Shown here: in pieces, positions 12,600 through 23,500 of the stretch | How positions within the stretch are numbered: the stretch's first letter is position 1 | How the letters are laid out: the number at the start of each line of letters is the position of its first letter | From: Tetranychus cinnabarinus | Lineage: Eukaryota; Arthropoda; Arachnida; Trombidiformes; Tetranychidae | Direction of reading: 5' to 3' | Assembly: GCA_022266195.1 (NCBI GenBank) | Contig: WHVY01000003.1 | Coordinates: 10,292,001 to 10,356,000, forward strand | DNA: 64,000 nt | Translations under genes and position numbers: made by a program | Notes under the pieces: generated by a model | Databases searched by the model: none | What the model was told of the DNA's origin: nothing | The model's input: only the letters and a program-made list of their open reading frames with translations

Positions 12600-13740
12600 C
12601 GTACTTATGGAACTACCCCCTGACATTTTGGAATTCATTATCTGAATATTCCTCAGACTTGTGGAAATCGTAAAGTTTCAAAACTTTTGAGTATCTAAAG
12701 AAAACGAGTTCAAAACAATGAAGCTCGTTGGCCAGCTAATTGGTCGTATGTTCTCAGGAACAAAGACATTGATTTCCGTGCATCTTGTGTTCCTCCTGCT
12801 TCATCAGCGGTTCATCTGAATATTCAAATTATGGTGAAAGCGAGTGTAATGTATCCTTTTACTCTTTCCATTCAGATTCCTTTCATTCTTCCCAAGATTC
12901 TAAGCAGTCTAATGACTCTGAAAAGTCTAAACACTCAAATGCTTCAAAGACCTCTCAACATTCTCAAGCTTTCAATCAATCTCAACCCTCTGTTATTAGT
13001 GAACATTATGAATATGTTCCTCCGGCTCCTGATACAACACCTCAACCTGAAATAGATATCCCAGCGATTGATATAGCTGATAGTTCTGATCCTACTCCAC
13101 CATTATCTCCAGTTAAAACAACTTCTCCTGAAGCTCAAGCTACCACTGACAGACCGCAACCATCCCAAGATACCATAGTTCAGACTATTTCACTCTCCTC
13201 TGAATCAACCACTCATTCAGCTCCAAAAAAGAGAAAGCAAGAAGTTTTGGATGAACCAAGTTCATTGTTTCCTTCTCCAAGAATTGAATTGGACGAACCG
13301 ACATCACCTTCCTCAACTATTTATTCATATCTCAGAGATTAGAATGAAAGTTGAATTGAGTCTCGAAACTCACAAGATGCCCCAGCTGCAATATCAACAA
13401 CTTCTGGTTCAGAAGAATCATCAACAACTGAAGGATCTTCAGGAACTTCCTCCTCATCCTCATTCTCTTCCTCATCACCTTCTTCTTCTAATTCAAACAG
13501 ATTTGCACAAGGAATTCAAATTCCATATTTGTTACCCGCAAGTCCATTTCAAAGATTCAACATTCAGGACAGATATTCCCCTTGATCGACCACTTCACAA
13601 CCTCCATCAACTACTGGATCTTCAGGATCATCAACATCTACAAACACAGTCATTCATCCCTCTCAAGTTCGCCGCCACATATTTTACCCAACAAGGCAAA
13701 GATCTTCATCCTGTGATTCTCCAAGACAAAATGAATAAAC
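12600..13740 (+). pseudogene. Decayed gene: F-box-like start followed by a long Ser/Thr/Pro-rich region
   Basis: An ATG at 12607 opens MELPPDILEFII, which resembles an F-box start (LPPDILEFI), but a TGA follows at once. The sense shifts to another frame (YLNIPQTCGNRKVSKLLS, then a stretch with ARWPANWSYVLRNKD) and then to a third frame from about 12785. That third frame is open for 185 codons of Ser/Thr/Pro/Gln-rich sequence with a basic PKKRK motif. It then continues in the same frame past TAG at 13340 and TGA at 13352 and 13588 into more Ser-rich sequence, ending with a TAA near 13735. Several stops and at least two frame changes mark it as a pseudogene. The F-box assignment is tentative. 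Confidence 0.55.
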
Positions 13741-14832
13741 CTCATTTAAGAAAGCGTTCATGGTCTTAAAACCGAGGAAGTGTAGGGTGGAGTTTTCCGC
13801 TTTCTGAAATGATTCAATTCATTTAATCTTTCCGATTCTTGGATTCAATTTAATTCATTTTAATGTAATTGTTCAAACAATCTTCTCTCAGTTAAACTAT
13901 CTTTTCAGCTCTCTTAAGCTATTCTAAAATGAAGTGAATTCTGAAAGTTGTTCCCCTAGTTCAGTTCATTAATCTGAAACTTATCCATGTAAAAACTGAC
14001 CACAATCCTCAGCTAATCTTAGTCAAATCTTAAAGTTGAAAAATTAGTGCCATAAAGAAAGAGAAACAAAATCACTTTCTTTTTTGTCTTAACTTTCAAC
14101 TGTATATCACCAGCTTTTAATCCCTTAGCACTACCAAAGGCTAGAGTTATCTCTCTTGAGATATCATTCAAAGTTTATGTCTCTAGGCATATTCAAAGGT
14201 AAAGTCTCCTTAGCTTTATCAAGCCTAAGCCCAAGCTTAATCATTTACCAAAGATGGTTCCATTACCAGTTTTTAGCTACACTTGTCGAAAGAGAAAAGA
14301 TTGTTACACTAGTTTCACAGATAAGTTGTTTTTTGATCAGCGCCCTCTACAATAAGTAGTAAGATGCTTAACTTTACCATTGGTAGTATAGTAGACGGCG
14401 CTGATCAAAAATTAACTTATCCGTGAAACTAGTGTACTTTCAATTGTTCCCTCCAATTTTAACCTTTTGTTTTATGTACTGCTATAAAAAGCAAATTCAT
14501 TCATTTTTATAGTCACTTCAATTTTACAAATTGTTGTCCAAGTTTCATACTTCTCAACAGTATTCTTAATTCTAGTTTTCATAAACTTTTCGATCCTCCA
14601 TAAATTGGAGTCAAATCTTGAATTCAAATATTCTTATGTTCTTATAATAAAGTCTTATATTCAGTAAAAGTTTACTTTCTTGAATTGTGTTCAATCATCT
14701 CTTATGAGATCTCAGTATTTCACAGTAAGATTGTGAGCATTCAAATGCTATAGTGGTCCTAGATTCGAACTTAAACTTGCAGTGAAAGCAAGTTGTGCAG
14801 TCTTTCTTCAGATTACCAACCCAAACCTTTCA
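13741..14832. other. Intergenic AT-rich stretch containing one MITE
   Basis: No coding region is supported here. The only recognised structure is the TA-flanked MITE at 14307-14434. Confidence 0.5.
14307..14434. mobile_element. TA-flanked MITE with ~44-bp terminal inverted repeats (mariner-like)
   Basis: The 128-bp element begins CACTAGTTTCACAGATAAGT and ends with its imperfect reverse complement. Both arms contain GATCAGCGCC near their inner ends. It is flanked by TA on both sides (14305-14306 and 14435-14436), as expected for Tc1/mariner-type insertion. It has no coding capacity. Confidence 0.75.
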
Positions 14833-14968
14833 GAAGAGAAACGACGAGCGAGTAGAGAAGCGACCAAGAAGTGAAGAGAAACGAGCGAGCAGATAAGAGA
14901 AACGAGCTAGCGAAAGCGAGCGAGTAGAGAGGCGGCCAAGAAGTGAAGAGAACAAGTGAGCGAGTAGA
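14833..14968. repeat. Small degenerate island of the 35-bp satellite
   Basis: Several imperfect copies of the GAAACGAGCGAGC motif recur here, with novel inserts such as GCGACCAAGAAGTGAAGAGA present twice. The island lies about 8.5 kb from the end of the main array and abuts the TMEM130 exon-1 shard. Confidence 0.85.
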
Positions 14969-15003
14969 GTACTTCACCCGAGGATGTAGGATACTACACT
15001 GTG

Positions 15004-15354
15004 TTCAATGGCATTAAGACCAGCATCTGATTGCCATATTTTTTCAATTTAAATGTTTGTTTAGCATCTAAAGCTTTCCGAAACTGTTGATTGTCTGACT
15101 AGGGATTAGAATAAGAAAAGTAAAAACAATTGGATTTAAGTTAATCTTAATTTTAGCATAATTAACACTCGGGATCCATATGTTCGCGTCTAATGGGATT
15201 AAGACCAAGCTAATTTTTGTTTAAAAAGGGTTGATTGCAAGCAATTTTCGACATTTTCAACATAAGATATCAATAGTAGTTGTTCATTTGTTTCATTATT
15301 TTGTGTTTTCTTAGTCTTTTTTGTGTTAAATTCGCTATTATATAATCTGAAATA
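15004..15354. other. Spacer between the TMEM130 shard and the transposase fragment
   Basis: This probably includes the 5' non-coding end of the Tc3-like element. The short motif GGATTAAGACCAAGC / GGCATTAAGACCAGC appears twice (about 15018 and 15196). No gene was seen. Confidence 0.4.
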
Positions 15355-15714
15355 ATGGGTAAAGGTAAAGACCTGAATGAGCGTGAAATTGGCCAAATTA
15401 TTGCGTATCGAGCTGAAGGTAAATCTGAAAGGTACATTGCTGAGAAACTGAATCGCTCTAAAACTGCAATTCATCAGTATCTTGCAAATCCTGAGCGCTA
15501 TAACCAAGAAAATCGTCCTGGACCTAAACCAATACTCAATGATCGAGATGTTCGACATGTTTTGCGTCACATTACACAGGAAAAGAAATCGTGTGAGGAG
15601 ACAAGAAGGGAGCTGAATTTGGATTGTTCAAGAGGAACCGTTTATAATGCTGCAAGAAGAGCTGAAAATATCGAGTTTCGCAAGCCAAATGCAAAGCCGC
15701 CGTTGAAAGATTAA
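15355..15714 (+). pseudogene. Tc1/mariner (Tc3-like) transposase, N-terminal DNA-binding part only
   Basis: The 119-codon frame begins MGKGKDLNEREIGQIIAYRA and contains the Tc3-type helix-turn-helix (EGKSERYIAEKLNRSKTAIH, residues ~22-41). A GRPR-like basic hinge (NRPGPKP) and a second HTH-like region follow. Full Tc1/mariner transposases are about 340 residues. The DDE catalytic domain is absent because the sequence joins TMEM130-type intron sequence at about 15718. The surviving frame has no internal stop. It could still encode a DNA-binding peptide, but the simplest reading is a truncated element. Confidence 0.85.
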
Positions 15715-16228
15715 TTAATTATAATTACTTATTAACTCGATTGAATTTTCTTTAAAATTTACCTGCATCTAATAGCTTAGCAATTTTTTATTCCTCTCTT
15801 TTCAGATTCGATTGCCGGATTTATTGATGTGAACCAGGACATTGATGAGGAAAGATTGAAACATCTTTTCATTTCTACTTCTTCTTTGGCTGTTGCTCTA
15901 ACCGTCAAAATCCACGATCCTAGTGGCTTTTTTCAATCATTAATTACAACTTACAAATGGATTGTAAATGGATCACCACAAGAGCAAAGTTATGATCAAT
16001 TCATCATCCAAAACTTTACCCAGCCTCAAATCAACATCTCAGTTATTGTTTCAGAAATTACAAACACTTCGAAGCGATCTGGCTTATTCGAAATTTCCTT
16101 ACATAGTAAAGACCCTAACCCTAGACCCTAAGCAAAATTCAGATTCCATGAAATGCACCTCTAACCAAACGTTACATAATCTGATTTAAGTAATTTACAA
16201 TCCTTCAATCATGGAAGGCTACACCTGC

Positions 16229-17068
16229 TTAACTTTTTCCTCCTAATATATTCACAATGTTGACTATGCTGAACAAAATGAACTGGGAATAAAACAAAGC
16301 AATGTAATGACGGGCAAATTTTTCTGCTTCTTGAGATGCTCGAACGGCACAGCTGTACATTATACGGTTACGTCTTAATTCCGACAACATTGAACTGGGT
16401 GAAGTTAGCTTGAAATGTGCCAAATGATGGTTTATGTATTGGAAAGCAGCCTTCAAGCAAATGCAAAGATCTACAATCGAGTGAACGAGGAAAAAGTGCG
16501 AACTTATTTATGCTGTATCAATTATTAGAGAGATAATGTAGGGAATTCCAACATTAAGCTGCAGGATGAAAAAGCATCCGTTGACAATCATAAGGTAAGA
16601 AATTAGAGTAAAAAGGAAAAACCAATTTTTAATTCTTCGTTCTCGTTTAATCTGTTTGACACTTTTCTCGTCACTTTCCAGCTCCATTTGATTCAATTGT
16701 AGCGTGTATTCCGCAAACGCTGTCCAGTCCAGAGCAAACATTACAATCGCAAAACGAGAAAAATAAACTGCATAGTGGATCATGTATCGTATGCTCTGTG
16801 ATTCAATAAATTTAGTGGCCATTGGGCAATATGGAAGTTTAATAATCCATTGCATGTCTCTAATTAACCCAAAAAATCCAAGAGACAATACTGTAAACCA
16901 TCGAGGAAAGGACGATAACATTAGGTCATACTTGATCATAAAGCCTTTGGGAACAATTGAGTCGGTTTGGACTTCATCCATACTGCAATACCAGTTCAAC
17001 ACCTTTGAATATCTCGGTGTATGCGTTAACTGTTTGTCAAAATGATGGTAATCTTGATTCTCAAATGT
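16229..17068 (-). pseudogene. 7TM chemoreceptor-like (gustatory-receptor-like) pseudogene, copy 1
   Basis: Read from 17068 down, the frame gives DKQLTHTPRYSKVLNWYCSM, several hydrophobic segments (FPRWFTVLSLGFFGLI, FAIVMFALDWTAF, NWFFLFTLISYLMIV), an in-frame TAA at 16508-16510, and then in the same frame HFFLVHSIVDLCI, a charged loop with LRRNRIMYSC and a last hydrophobic segment ending at 16229. Size, multiple membrane spans and the intracellular loop suit an arthropod gustatory-receptor-like protein, a family strongly expanded in mites. There is no ATG before MDEVQ, and the C-terminal signature exon is not visible. The TAA is shared with the copy at 50075-50914, so inactivation predates the duplication. 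Family assignment is moderate. Confidence 0.6.
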
Positions 17069-17453
17069 TCAATTTCTGATCTAGTTGTGAGTTCATCGAG
17101 TAAAGTAACTATCAAAGAAATTGATCATTTATTATTGATTACTTTAATGTGGTCAATTTTTTAATCATGCCCTGGAAACTGTTATAATCAATCATAACCA
17201 GATATGTAATTCAAGATGAATCTTCATAATTGGACATTGATTTTAAATTGTCACTCATCAATCAAATGTTGGCGCCTTGTGCTACAGAGCCCCCTGACGT
17301 TTACCCACCTTACCACATGTGAATCGGTTTGTTTTGATTTTGTTCAATCCTTGGATTTAGTATCTTTAATAATCAATAGTTATTAAAATTAAGTGATTAA
17401 AATTTATATTACAGTAACATAATCTGATTTAAGTAATTTAAAATCCTTCAATC
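17069..17453. promoter_or_regulatory. BRF2 copy 1 upstream region
   Basis: This 385-bp AT-rich stretch lies between the divergent chemoreceptor pseudogene and the BRF2 start and must hold the BRF2 promoter. No TATA box stands out. The last ~150 bp (from about 17302) are duplicated at 49905-50062, beyond the 3' end of the other chemoreceptor copy. Confidence 0.45.
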
Positions 17454-18666
17454 ATGGATAACATACAGTGCTTTAATTGCAGCTCCAAATCAATTGATGT
17501 TGAACATGTAAGTTTAGTAACAGTTTTTATTGCGTTCTATTTCCATCAACAATTTTACTCATTTCTTATTTTATTTTTGCTTACAGGGTAGCTGGATTTG
17601 TTTAAATTGTGGACTTATTGTTGCAGATAAAAGTCAGTTTCAATCAAATGCTGAACATGAAGGCTTAACTTACACCAATAATAGTTTTTTTGATGGCTAT
17701 CGAGGGTTACCCAATTCTGTCAAACATTCTCTTCATCGAAAAGCAATCGCACCGGCCTGTAAAAATGCTTTAGAAAGGACAAAAAGACTTGGTGAATATT
17801 TCAAGTTCAGTCCTACCATGATGCAAAACTTATTGGACATCTTTCAAACGCTGTTAAAATCATCAATCTTCATCAAAAAGTATACCAAAAACAAAGCTAT
17901 ACTTGGTGGTGTTGTAGCCTTCATTGTTACTAATCAAGCTGGAATGATATTACCAATGGATACAATTTGTGGACGAGTTGGTTGTAGTTTAGCTGAATTT
18001 AAATCAATTTTTAATATGGTTCTTGAAGCTAACCCAAGTCTGAAACCAACGCCGAAACCAATTAATGATCTCATACCTCACACTCTAAATGAGGCAAAAT
18101 TTGATGAATCTGAATCAAAAGTGATTAATGAACGTACTGATGGTCTAGTCAAATTAGTTAAAGATGCAAATCTAATGGATGGTAAACATCCAACCTATGT
18201 GATTCAGGCAGCTCTCTGTTTAGCTTGGAAATCTGTCAAACCAAAGGAAAGAGGATCAAATAAGATAAACTTTAAAAAATTTTGTAGTATTTGTAAATTA
18301 CCATATTCTGAAACTGGTAACCAACGATTCAAAGAGTTACTCGATTTCGCATGTACATTGGTCACGTATTTACCATGGACAAAAGTATCAAAGCAGGACA
18401 CAAAGTCAGATATCGCATTTCACTTGATGGATATCTTGAATCACTCAACCTTACTTATCCATCGTCATCGAGAAGCCAATAAACCTAAGATGCCTGTTGT
18501 AATTCAAGAAACATCAAATCTCATGAAAAATTACAAACCTGTTATTTATTCTGAAGAACCCGAAATTTCTGATAAAGAAATAGAAAGTTACATCCGAAGT
18601 AAAAAAGAAATAGAGTTTATAAAAGATCTGCAATCGAATTTGCAGTCTTCATCATCAAAAGACTAA
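17454..18666 (+). CDS. BRF2: BRF2-like TFIIIB subunit (TFIIB-related factor), copy 1
   Basis: Two exons, 17454-17507 and 17587-18666, encode 377 residues (intron 79 bp, GTAAGT...TTACAG, phase 0). BRF2 helps assemble RNA polymerase III on type 3 promoters such as U6. An N-terminal zinc ribbon has Cys 6, 9, 23 and 26 (QCFNC ... WICLNC). Two cyclin-like repeats follow (around residues 60-165 and 180-290, including HPTYVIQAALCLAWKSVKP). The C-terminal ISDKEIESYIRSKKEIEF (near residues 346-363) matches the conserved BRF2/BRF1 C-terminal motif. It is somewhat shorter than the ~419-residue human protein. A typical AATAAA lies about 20 nt past the stop. A practically identical intact copy is at 51300-52513. 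Confidence 0.92.
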
Positions 18667-18684
18667 ATTCTGGATTGAATAATG

Positions 18685-18690
18685 AATAAA
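18685..18690 (+). terminator. Polyadenylation signal AATAAA of BRF2 copy 1
   Basis: A canonical AATAAA begins 19 nt after the BRF2 stop codon. In copy 2 the matching hexamer reads CATAAA. Confidence 0.6.
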
Positions 18691-18893
18691 AATTTCTTTC
18701 AAGACTCAAGTTGGTTTGTTTATTTTGGTGTTGCTGGCAGCAACTTGCAGCTTTGATCCATTGCAATCGATTTAAATCGATCATCGGTATGAATTATCAG
18801 CTGGTTCTCTCTCTCTCTCTGTCATCTTTGTTGTGCTTTGTCTCATAACACGTTCTAGATTTATTTTATGAAAGTTCAATTTTCTGATTAATT

Positions 18894-20372
18894 ATGAGCA
18901 GTTTATCATATTTTTTCATCTTGACTCTAGTCAGTATTGTTACCTGTGGTTGGATCGAGCTATCGGATGACGGACCTGTTACAATCGACACCCCGATCAC
19001 CTTTACAGTGAAAAATTCATATAGAACCATAGCGCCGTCGTATGAATATCGATTCAAATTTGAACAGTTTCCCCAGCACGATGACACCATCGTATCAACA
19101 TCAGGTGAAGTGTTTTATTCTGTAATATTTGCAGCATCTACAGCACCCAAAGCTGAATTTTACACAGTGCAAGTTGATGTATGGTATCGGTTTCTGGGTG
19201 TTCCTTTTTATTCAATTGGAGCTGTTCTTGCTACCTTCAAGCTTTCAGGTATTTACTAAATTAATCACCTTAATTTACCTGCATTCTTATTAATTTTTCC
19301 TTTCTTTCTTCCTTTCGTTTCCAGATTCACTCATCGGAGTTATTGATGTGAACCAGGACATTGATATGGAGAGTTTGAAAAACAATTTCGTATCTACAAC
19401 ATCACCTGTTAATCTAACCGCCAGAATCCACGATCCTAGTGACTTTTTTCAATCATTAAACACAACCTACAAATGGATTGTAAACGGATCACCTCAAGAG
19501 GAAAGTTATGATCAATTCATCATCCACAACTTTACTCAGCCTCAAATCAACAACATCTCAGTGATTGTTTCAGCCATTACAAACAATTCGCCAAAATCTG
19601 GTTTATTCGAAATTTCCTTACATAGCAAAGATCCTATTCACAATTTGACTGCTGATGGACACACCAATGTCGAACTTTCCAGAGATGAAAGCCTCCAGTT
19701 GAATATCAAGATTGATGGAGGAACACCTCCATTTTTTTACTGCTGGGAAATCACAAATTCAGCCACTTTGGGAGGAATTTGCAAATTTACAAATGAAAGT
19801 ATTTTCTCAATTATCAGATATTTCAGTGAAAAGGGAAAGAAAACCTTAATCACAAGTGTTAAAAACGATGTATCATCATTCACCAAGAACATGACCATAT
19901 TAATTTATGAAAGTAAGTGACACTGACTTCTGAAATCTTTCACTTATCGCAATATTTCTATCAAATTTTCATTACATTTTCTTTTTGTTTTGCAGTTGAG
20001 CATCGAACGCAACTGAGTTTTGTTTTGGTACCTGTTTGCAGCATAATCATTGCCATTTTCATCATAATTGCGGGCATTGCCATTCACATGAAACAGAGGA
20101 AGGAGCTCACAGTCGAAATTGCTGATTTTGATTTTCAATCGATCGATGAACGGATGGAGAGGACGTTTTGGGAAAGAATCCGTGACAGTTTCACTCAATC
20201 ATTGAAAAGCTCGATATTTAGGCCTTGCACAAGAAGGACCGATCTTGATGATCTTGTTGATAAAACTGAGTCAGATGATATTTTACCTGCTGAGCCCAAC
20301 ATCAGCGAATGTAATTTAAGGTTTAGTGGCGATCTCAATGATTCTGGTGTATCTGGTGTTTTTAGATCTTGA
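18894..20372 (+). CDS. TMEM130-like type I membrane protein, gene 1
   Basis: Three exons (18894-19248, 19325-19912, 19996-20372; both introns phase 1, 76 and 83 bp) encode 439 residues. Order: signal peptide MSSLSYFFILTLVSIVTC; N-terminal beta domain; PKD-like domain including IHDPSDFFQSLNTTYKWIVN; a second beta region with GGTPPFFYCWEIT; one membrane span (near residues 320-345, IIIAIFIIIAGIAI); a ~90-residue cytoplasmic tail ending NISECNLRFSGDLNDSG. The order and the HDPS...Y-W and PP...CW motifs match vertebrate TMEM130, a poorly understood secretory-pathway protein. The usual PKD FGDG motif is replaced by VNGS. The tail has an acidic dileucine-like motif (ESDDIL). This is one of two copies with a normal signal peptide. 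Many N-glycosylation sequons (NTT, NFT, NNS, NLT, NES) are present. Confidence 0.9.
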
Positions 20373-20516
20373 AGCTCTAATTCTTGATTTTTTGATTCAC
20401 TTCACCTTCATTTTTAATTCAACTCTCTTCCACTCTTGTGATCAGATTCAAATCTTACTCTTATTTAATGATGCAAATGATAGCAGTAAAACGTTGTTAG
20501 GTTAAAAAATCAAATC
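20373..20516. other. 3' flank of TMEM130-like gene 1
   Basis: This short AT-rich flank is also present, in reverse orientation, at about 42960-43075 as part of the third copy of the ~4.3 kb repeat. The duplicated block therefore once ran from the TMEM130 3' end into the repeat. Confidence 0.6.
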
Positions 20517-23500
20517 AATTGGGATCAATAAATTGTTTATAAATTAAATTGAAATGATGATCTTGATTTTTTACTGGTTTAAATTACAAAAAATGGGGAA
20601 AAATTATCTATTAAAAAATCAAATTACGCTCCACTTGAAAATTGAAATACAAAGGCGACATTTTTAAGACTATTGGTAACATTTTTAGGTGTAACTTGAA
20701 AATCAACACTTTTTTTAATTATGCATTGCAAATTGAAATCTTTAACCACCTTAATTATGGTTAATCAACATCTTCATTTTTTCTCAAATCATCAACAATT
20801 TCATCTTATTGTACCAACAGTGAAATTCAACAATCAGTATTATACTCATTTCAATTCAATTGTCATCTAAAAAATGGTTTTACTTATTGTTTATCTTACG
20901 AAGCTTGTGTTTCCTGTTTGTTTGTTTGTTTGAGCAGTTAATAGCTGTAATTTAATCTAAATTGATTGTGATTTTTCAAGGTTTGACTTTCATCTTAACT
21001 AAATTAAACTCTAAATGTAACCTTAATTTGATCAGCTTGATATTGTTATAATTTACATTGTAACTGGACAAAAAAAACATTGTGCTTTATAAGACCTTTC
21101 TAGACTGTTTCCTTCAACCGCGCTTTCTCACACTTTCAACGGTAAGTTTGTGATTGATTAATAGATAATTTCAATGTTATTTTGGTGTTTAAAAATGGCA
21201 TTTTATTTAATTAAAATCACTCAATAATCAATTCTCAATGAACAATATTTTAAATTATTCTCCATTTGATGTCTTTTTAGATTGCGATTTCACTTTAAAA
21301 GCTGGATTACCTTGCTCTTCAACATAGATTGATGGTAACTAAAGATGGAAGGTCAATCAAGAATGGTAAAGGATTAGGATCAAGTTGATTCGATATTACT
21401 TCACACCAATTTGACCATTTATGTACCGTCAGCCGTCAAATATTTATTGGTTCAGAGTTTTCTTTTCGAGCTAATTCAATAGACTGTACACGGTTACGTT
21501 AATCAATTTTAACTTTTGATTGTAAAACTTGGATTCCTATCAATTAACAATTGCCTTTGCTGGTTGGTCTTGTATCCATGTTGTGGCAAAATATTTTGAT
21601 GTTTAATTCACCGATTTCCGTGATAACTCGGTTATTGATTGATTATTGAATTTGATTTGTTTTTGTTTTCTTGTTTTTCCCGAATCAGTTTTGAGCTTCT
21701 ATTACTGGAACGCTTCCGTCCTTTGTAAAACAGTTTAAAATCAAGTTTGCTCAGGGTTTTGATTGATTATTGCATTAACTGTTGCATTGACTTGATTTCA
21801 AATTAACTGTTAACAATCTCGTTTACCTGGTAACAAGTGAAACATGCATAAAAATATAATCAAAATAATGTGCTGCTGATGGGATTTGATTGATACAGTT
21901 TCCTAATTGACTCTTTAATTGTTTTGTTAGCTGTAAATTTAAACTCAAATCATTACAGTGAATTATTATATTATGGATAATGTAATTGCTGTTAAAAACA
22001 TTTAATGAATTTGATGAATCCCACTTATTAATAAATGTGAACATTGTATTGCAGCAAACTATGTGTGATTATATTTAATGATTTACCATTATCAAGGTAT
22101 TACCTTATAATTTACTTAAACCACTACGTTTAGGGTAACCAGTATTTAATCAAATGGTTAAATTGTATAATCTGACGCTATTTTGAAATTGGTTAACTTG
22201 ATGGTTAACTAACACTGTTAACTAAATATGCACAGTTTGGTCTAAGACAGTGATAAAGAGAGTGATTGGACCTGATAAAAAAAGTCAAAATGAAAAATGA
22301 AAATGATAAGAAACTTAAAATGAAAATATGAAAACCCATTGAAAGCAATGGAAAATCAAGACAAAAATGTGTCTTGAAAATTAAAAAAAGTGTTGAGATT
22401 AGATTACATAGTGGTTTAAATCAGTTAAACCACAATATCTCGAAGCTATGAGATAAAACTCTCGGGCTTCGCCCTCGAGTTTATATCTCATAACTTCTCG
22501 ATGCAGTGGTTTAACTATCACTTAATTACCTTTTGTTAGCTTTGAATAAACAATTGGATTAAACAATGGGATCAAGTACATCCTCCATTTTTTAGGCCTA
22601 ATCTCATTTTGAGTAGCATTAATGGTTCTCAGTTAATCAGCTTACTACATTTCAGATAAGCATTCAAATTTTCAACTTTTTTCCTAATTCTTATTTTAAC
22701 TCTTGGATTAACTGACTTGACTAAATGTTGATTTACATACTAATTAACCTTATAAGAATCGACATCACCCACCATTTACACTAGATCTTAGCAAAATCTT
22801 TGTCTTTTCCGCTTATTTAGCGTCAAAAATGTCAGATAATTTTAATTCCACTAATATGCAGATTACAATTAACCTTTAATCTCTTTCAAACATAAAGATT
22901 TTAATATTAATCCACCGTTTGAAATTAGCAGATAACCCCTTTGGCTTCTTTGGTAAAGAAACACTTTCCCTCCTTTTTTACGTTTCAACTTCTGACATAA
23001 ATCTTCTGCTTCAACGTTTGTGTCTTTTATTTTGTTGAGTTTAATTATCTTATTCAAGTATCAACGGCTAATCAATTTCATCTAATTTTCATCATGTCTC
23101 CGAATATAGTGTGATTATGATTGTGATCTTCGTTTAATCAACTGGATTTTAAACGGTTTCCTCTTTAATCAGTGAGTTGCAAATGGATACCGATATTTTG
23201 TCTTGATATTTGTTTTGAATTTACTCTGCGAGTCTTAACCATGTTCAAATCTTATTACTGTGATTGTCTCGGTTCCTTCATTGGTTATAATTACTCTGTC
23301 AAATTATCACTTATTGCCTTCAATTCATTAACTTTGGAAATTCTAATTGTGCCCAATTTATTAAAGATAAAGTAATCTAGATTAAATGATGGAAGCAAAG
23401 GAAGGTAACTCGCTCATTTCAAGAGTGCATTCAATATTTGCTGTGAAACATGCCAAGTGAAATTGCTAATTTTTTACTTCTCAAAGTCATGATTGTTAAA

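Larger units (their letters stand above)
14967..16131 (+). pseudogene. TMEM130-like pseudogene remnant (exon-1 shard and exon-2 shard)
   Basis: 14970-15003 matches the late part of TMEM130-like exon 1 (TSPEDVGYYTV). From 15806, directly after a polypyrimidine tract and TTTTCAG acceptor, the start of exon 2 follows (DSIAGFIDVNQDIDEERLKH to SLHSKDPNPRP). The rest of exon 2, all of exon 3 and most of exon 1 are missing. A Tc3-like transposase fragment sits between the two shards. The 3' end stops in a CCCTAA-like filler followed by a few tens of bases resembling the end of Copia pol (16132-16169). The same truncated exon-2 shard recurs at 25605, 33724 and 45990, so this is an old broken copy that was propagated. 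Confidence 0.85.

Noticed and set aside
13251..13769. 172-codon His/Leu/Gln-rich frame
   Set aside because: It is an out-of-frame reading of the Ser/Pro-rich pseudogene; the neighbouring frame has the consistent composition.
14745..14790. tRNA-like T-loop (GATTCGAAC)
   Set aside because: No acceptor or anticodon stem could be folded around it.
16782..17045. Plus-strand frame opposite the chemoreceptor-like pseudogene
   Set aside because: It is antisense to a recognisable coding remnant and has no domain.
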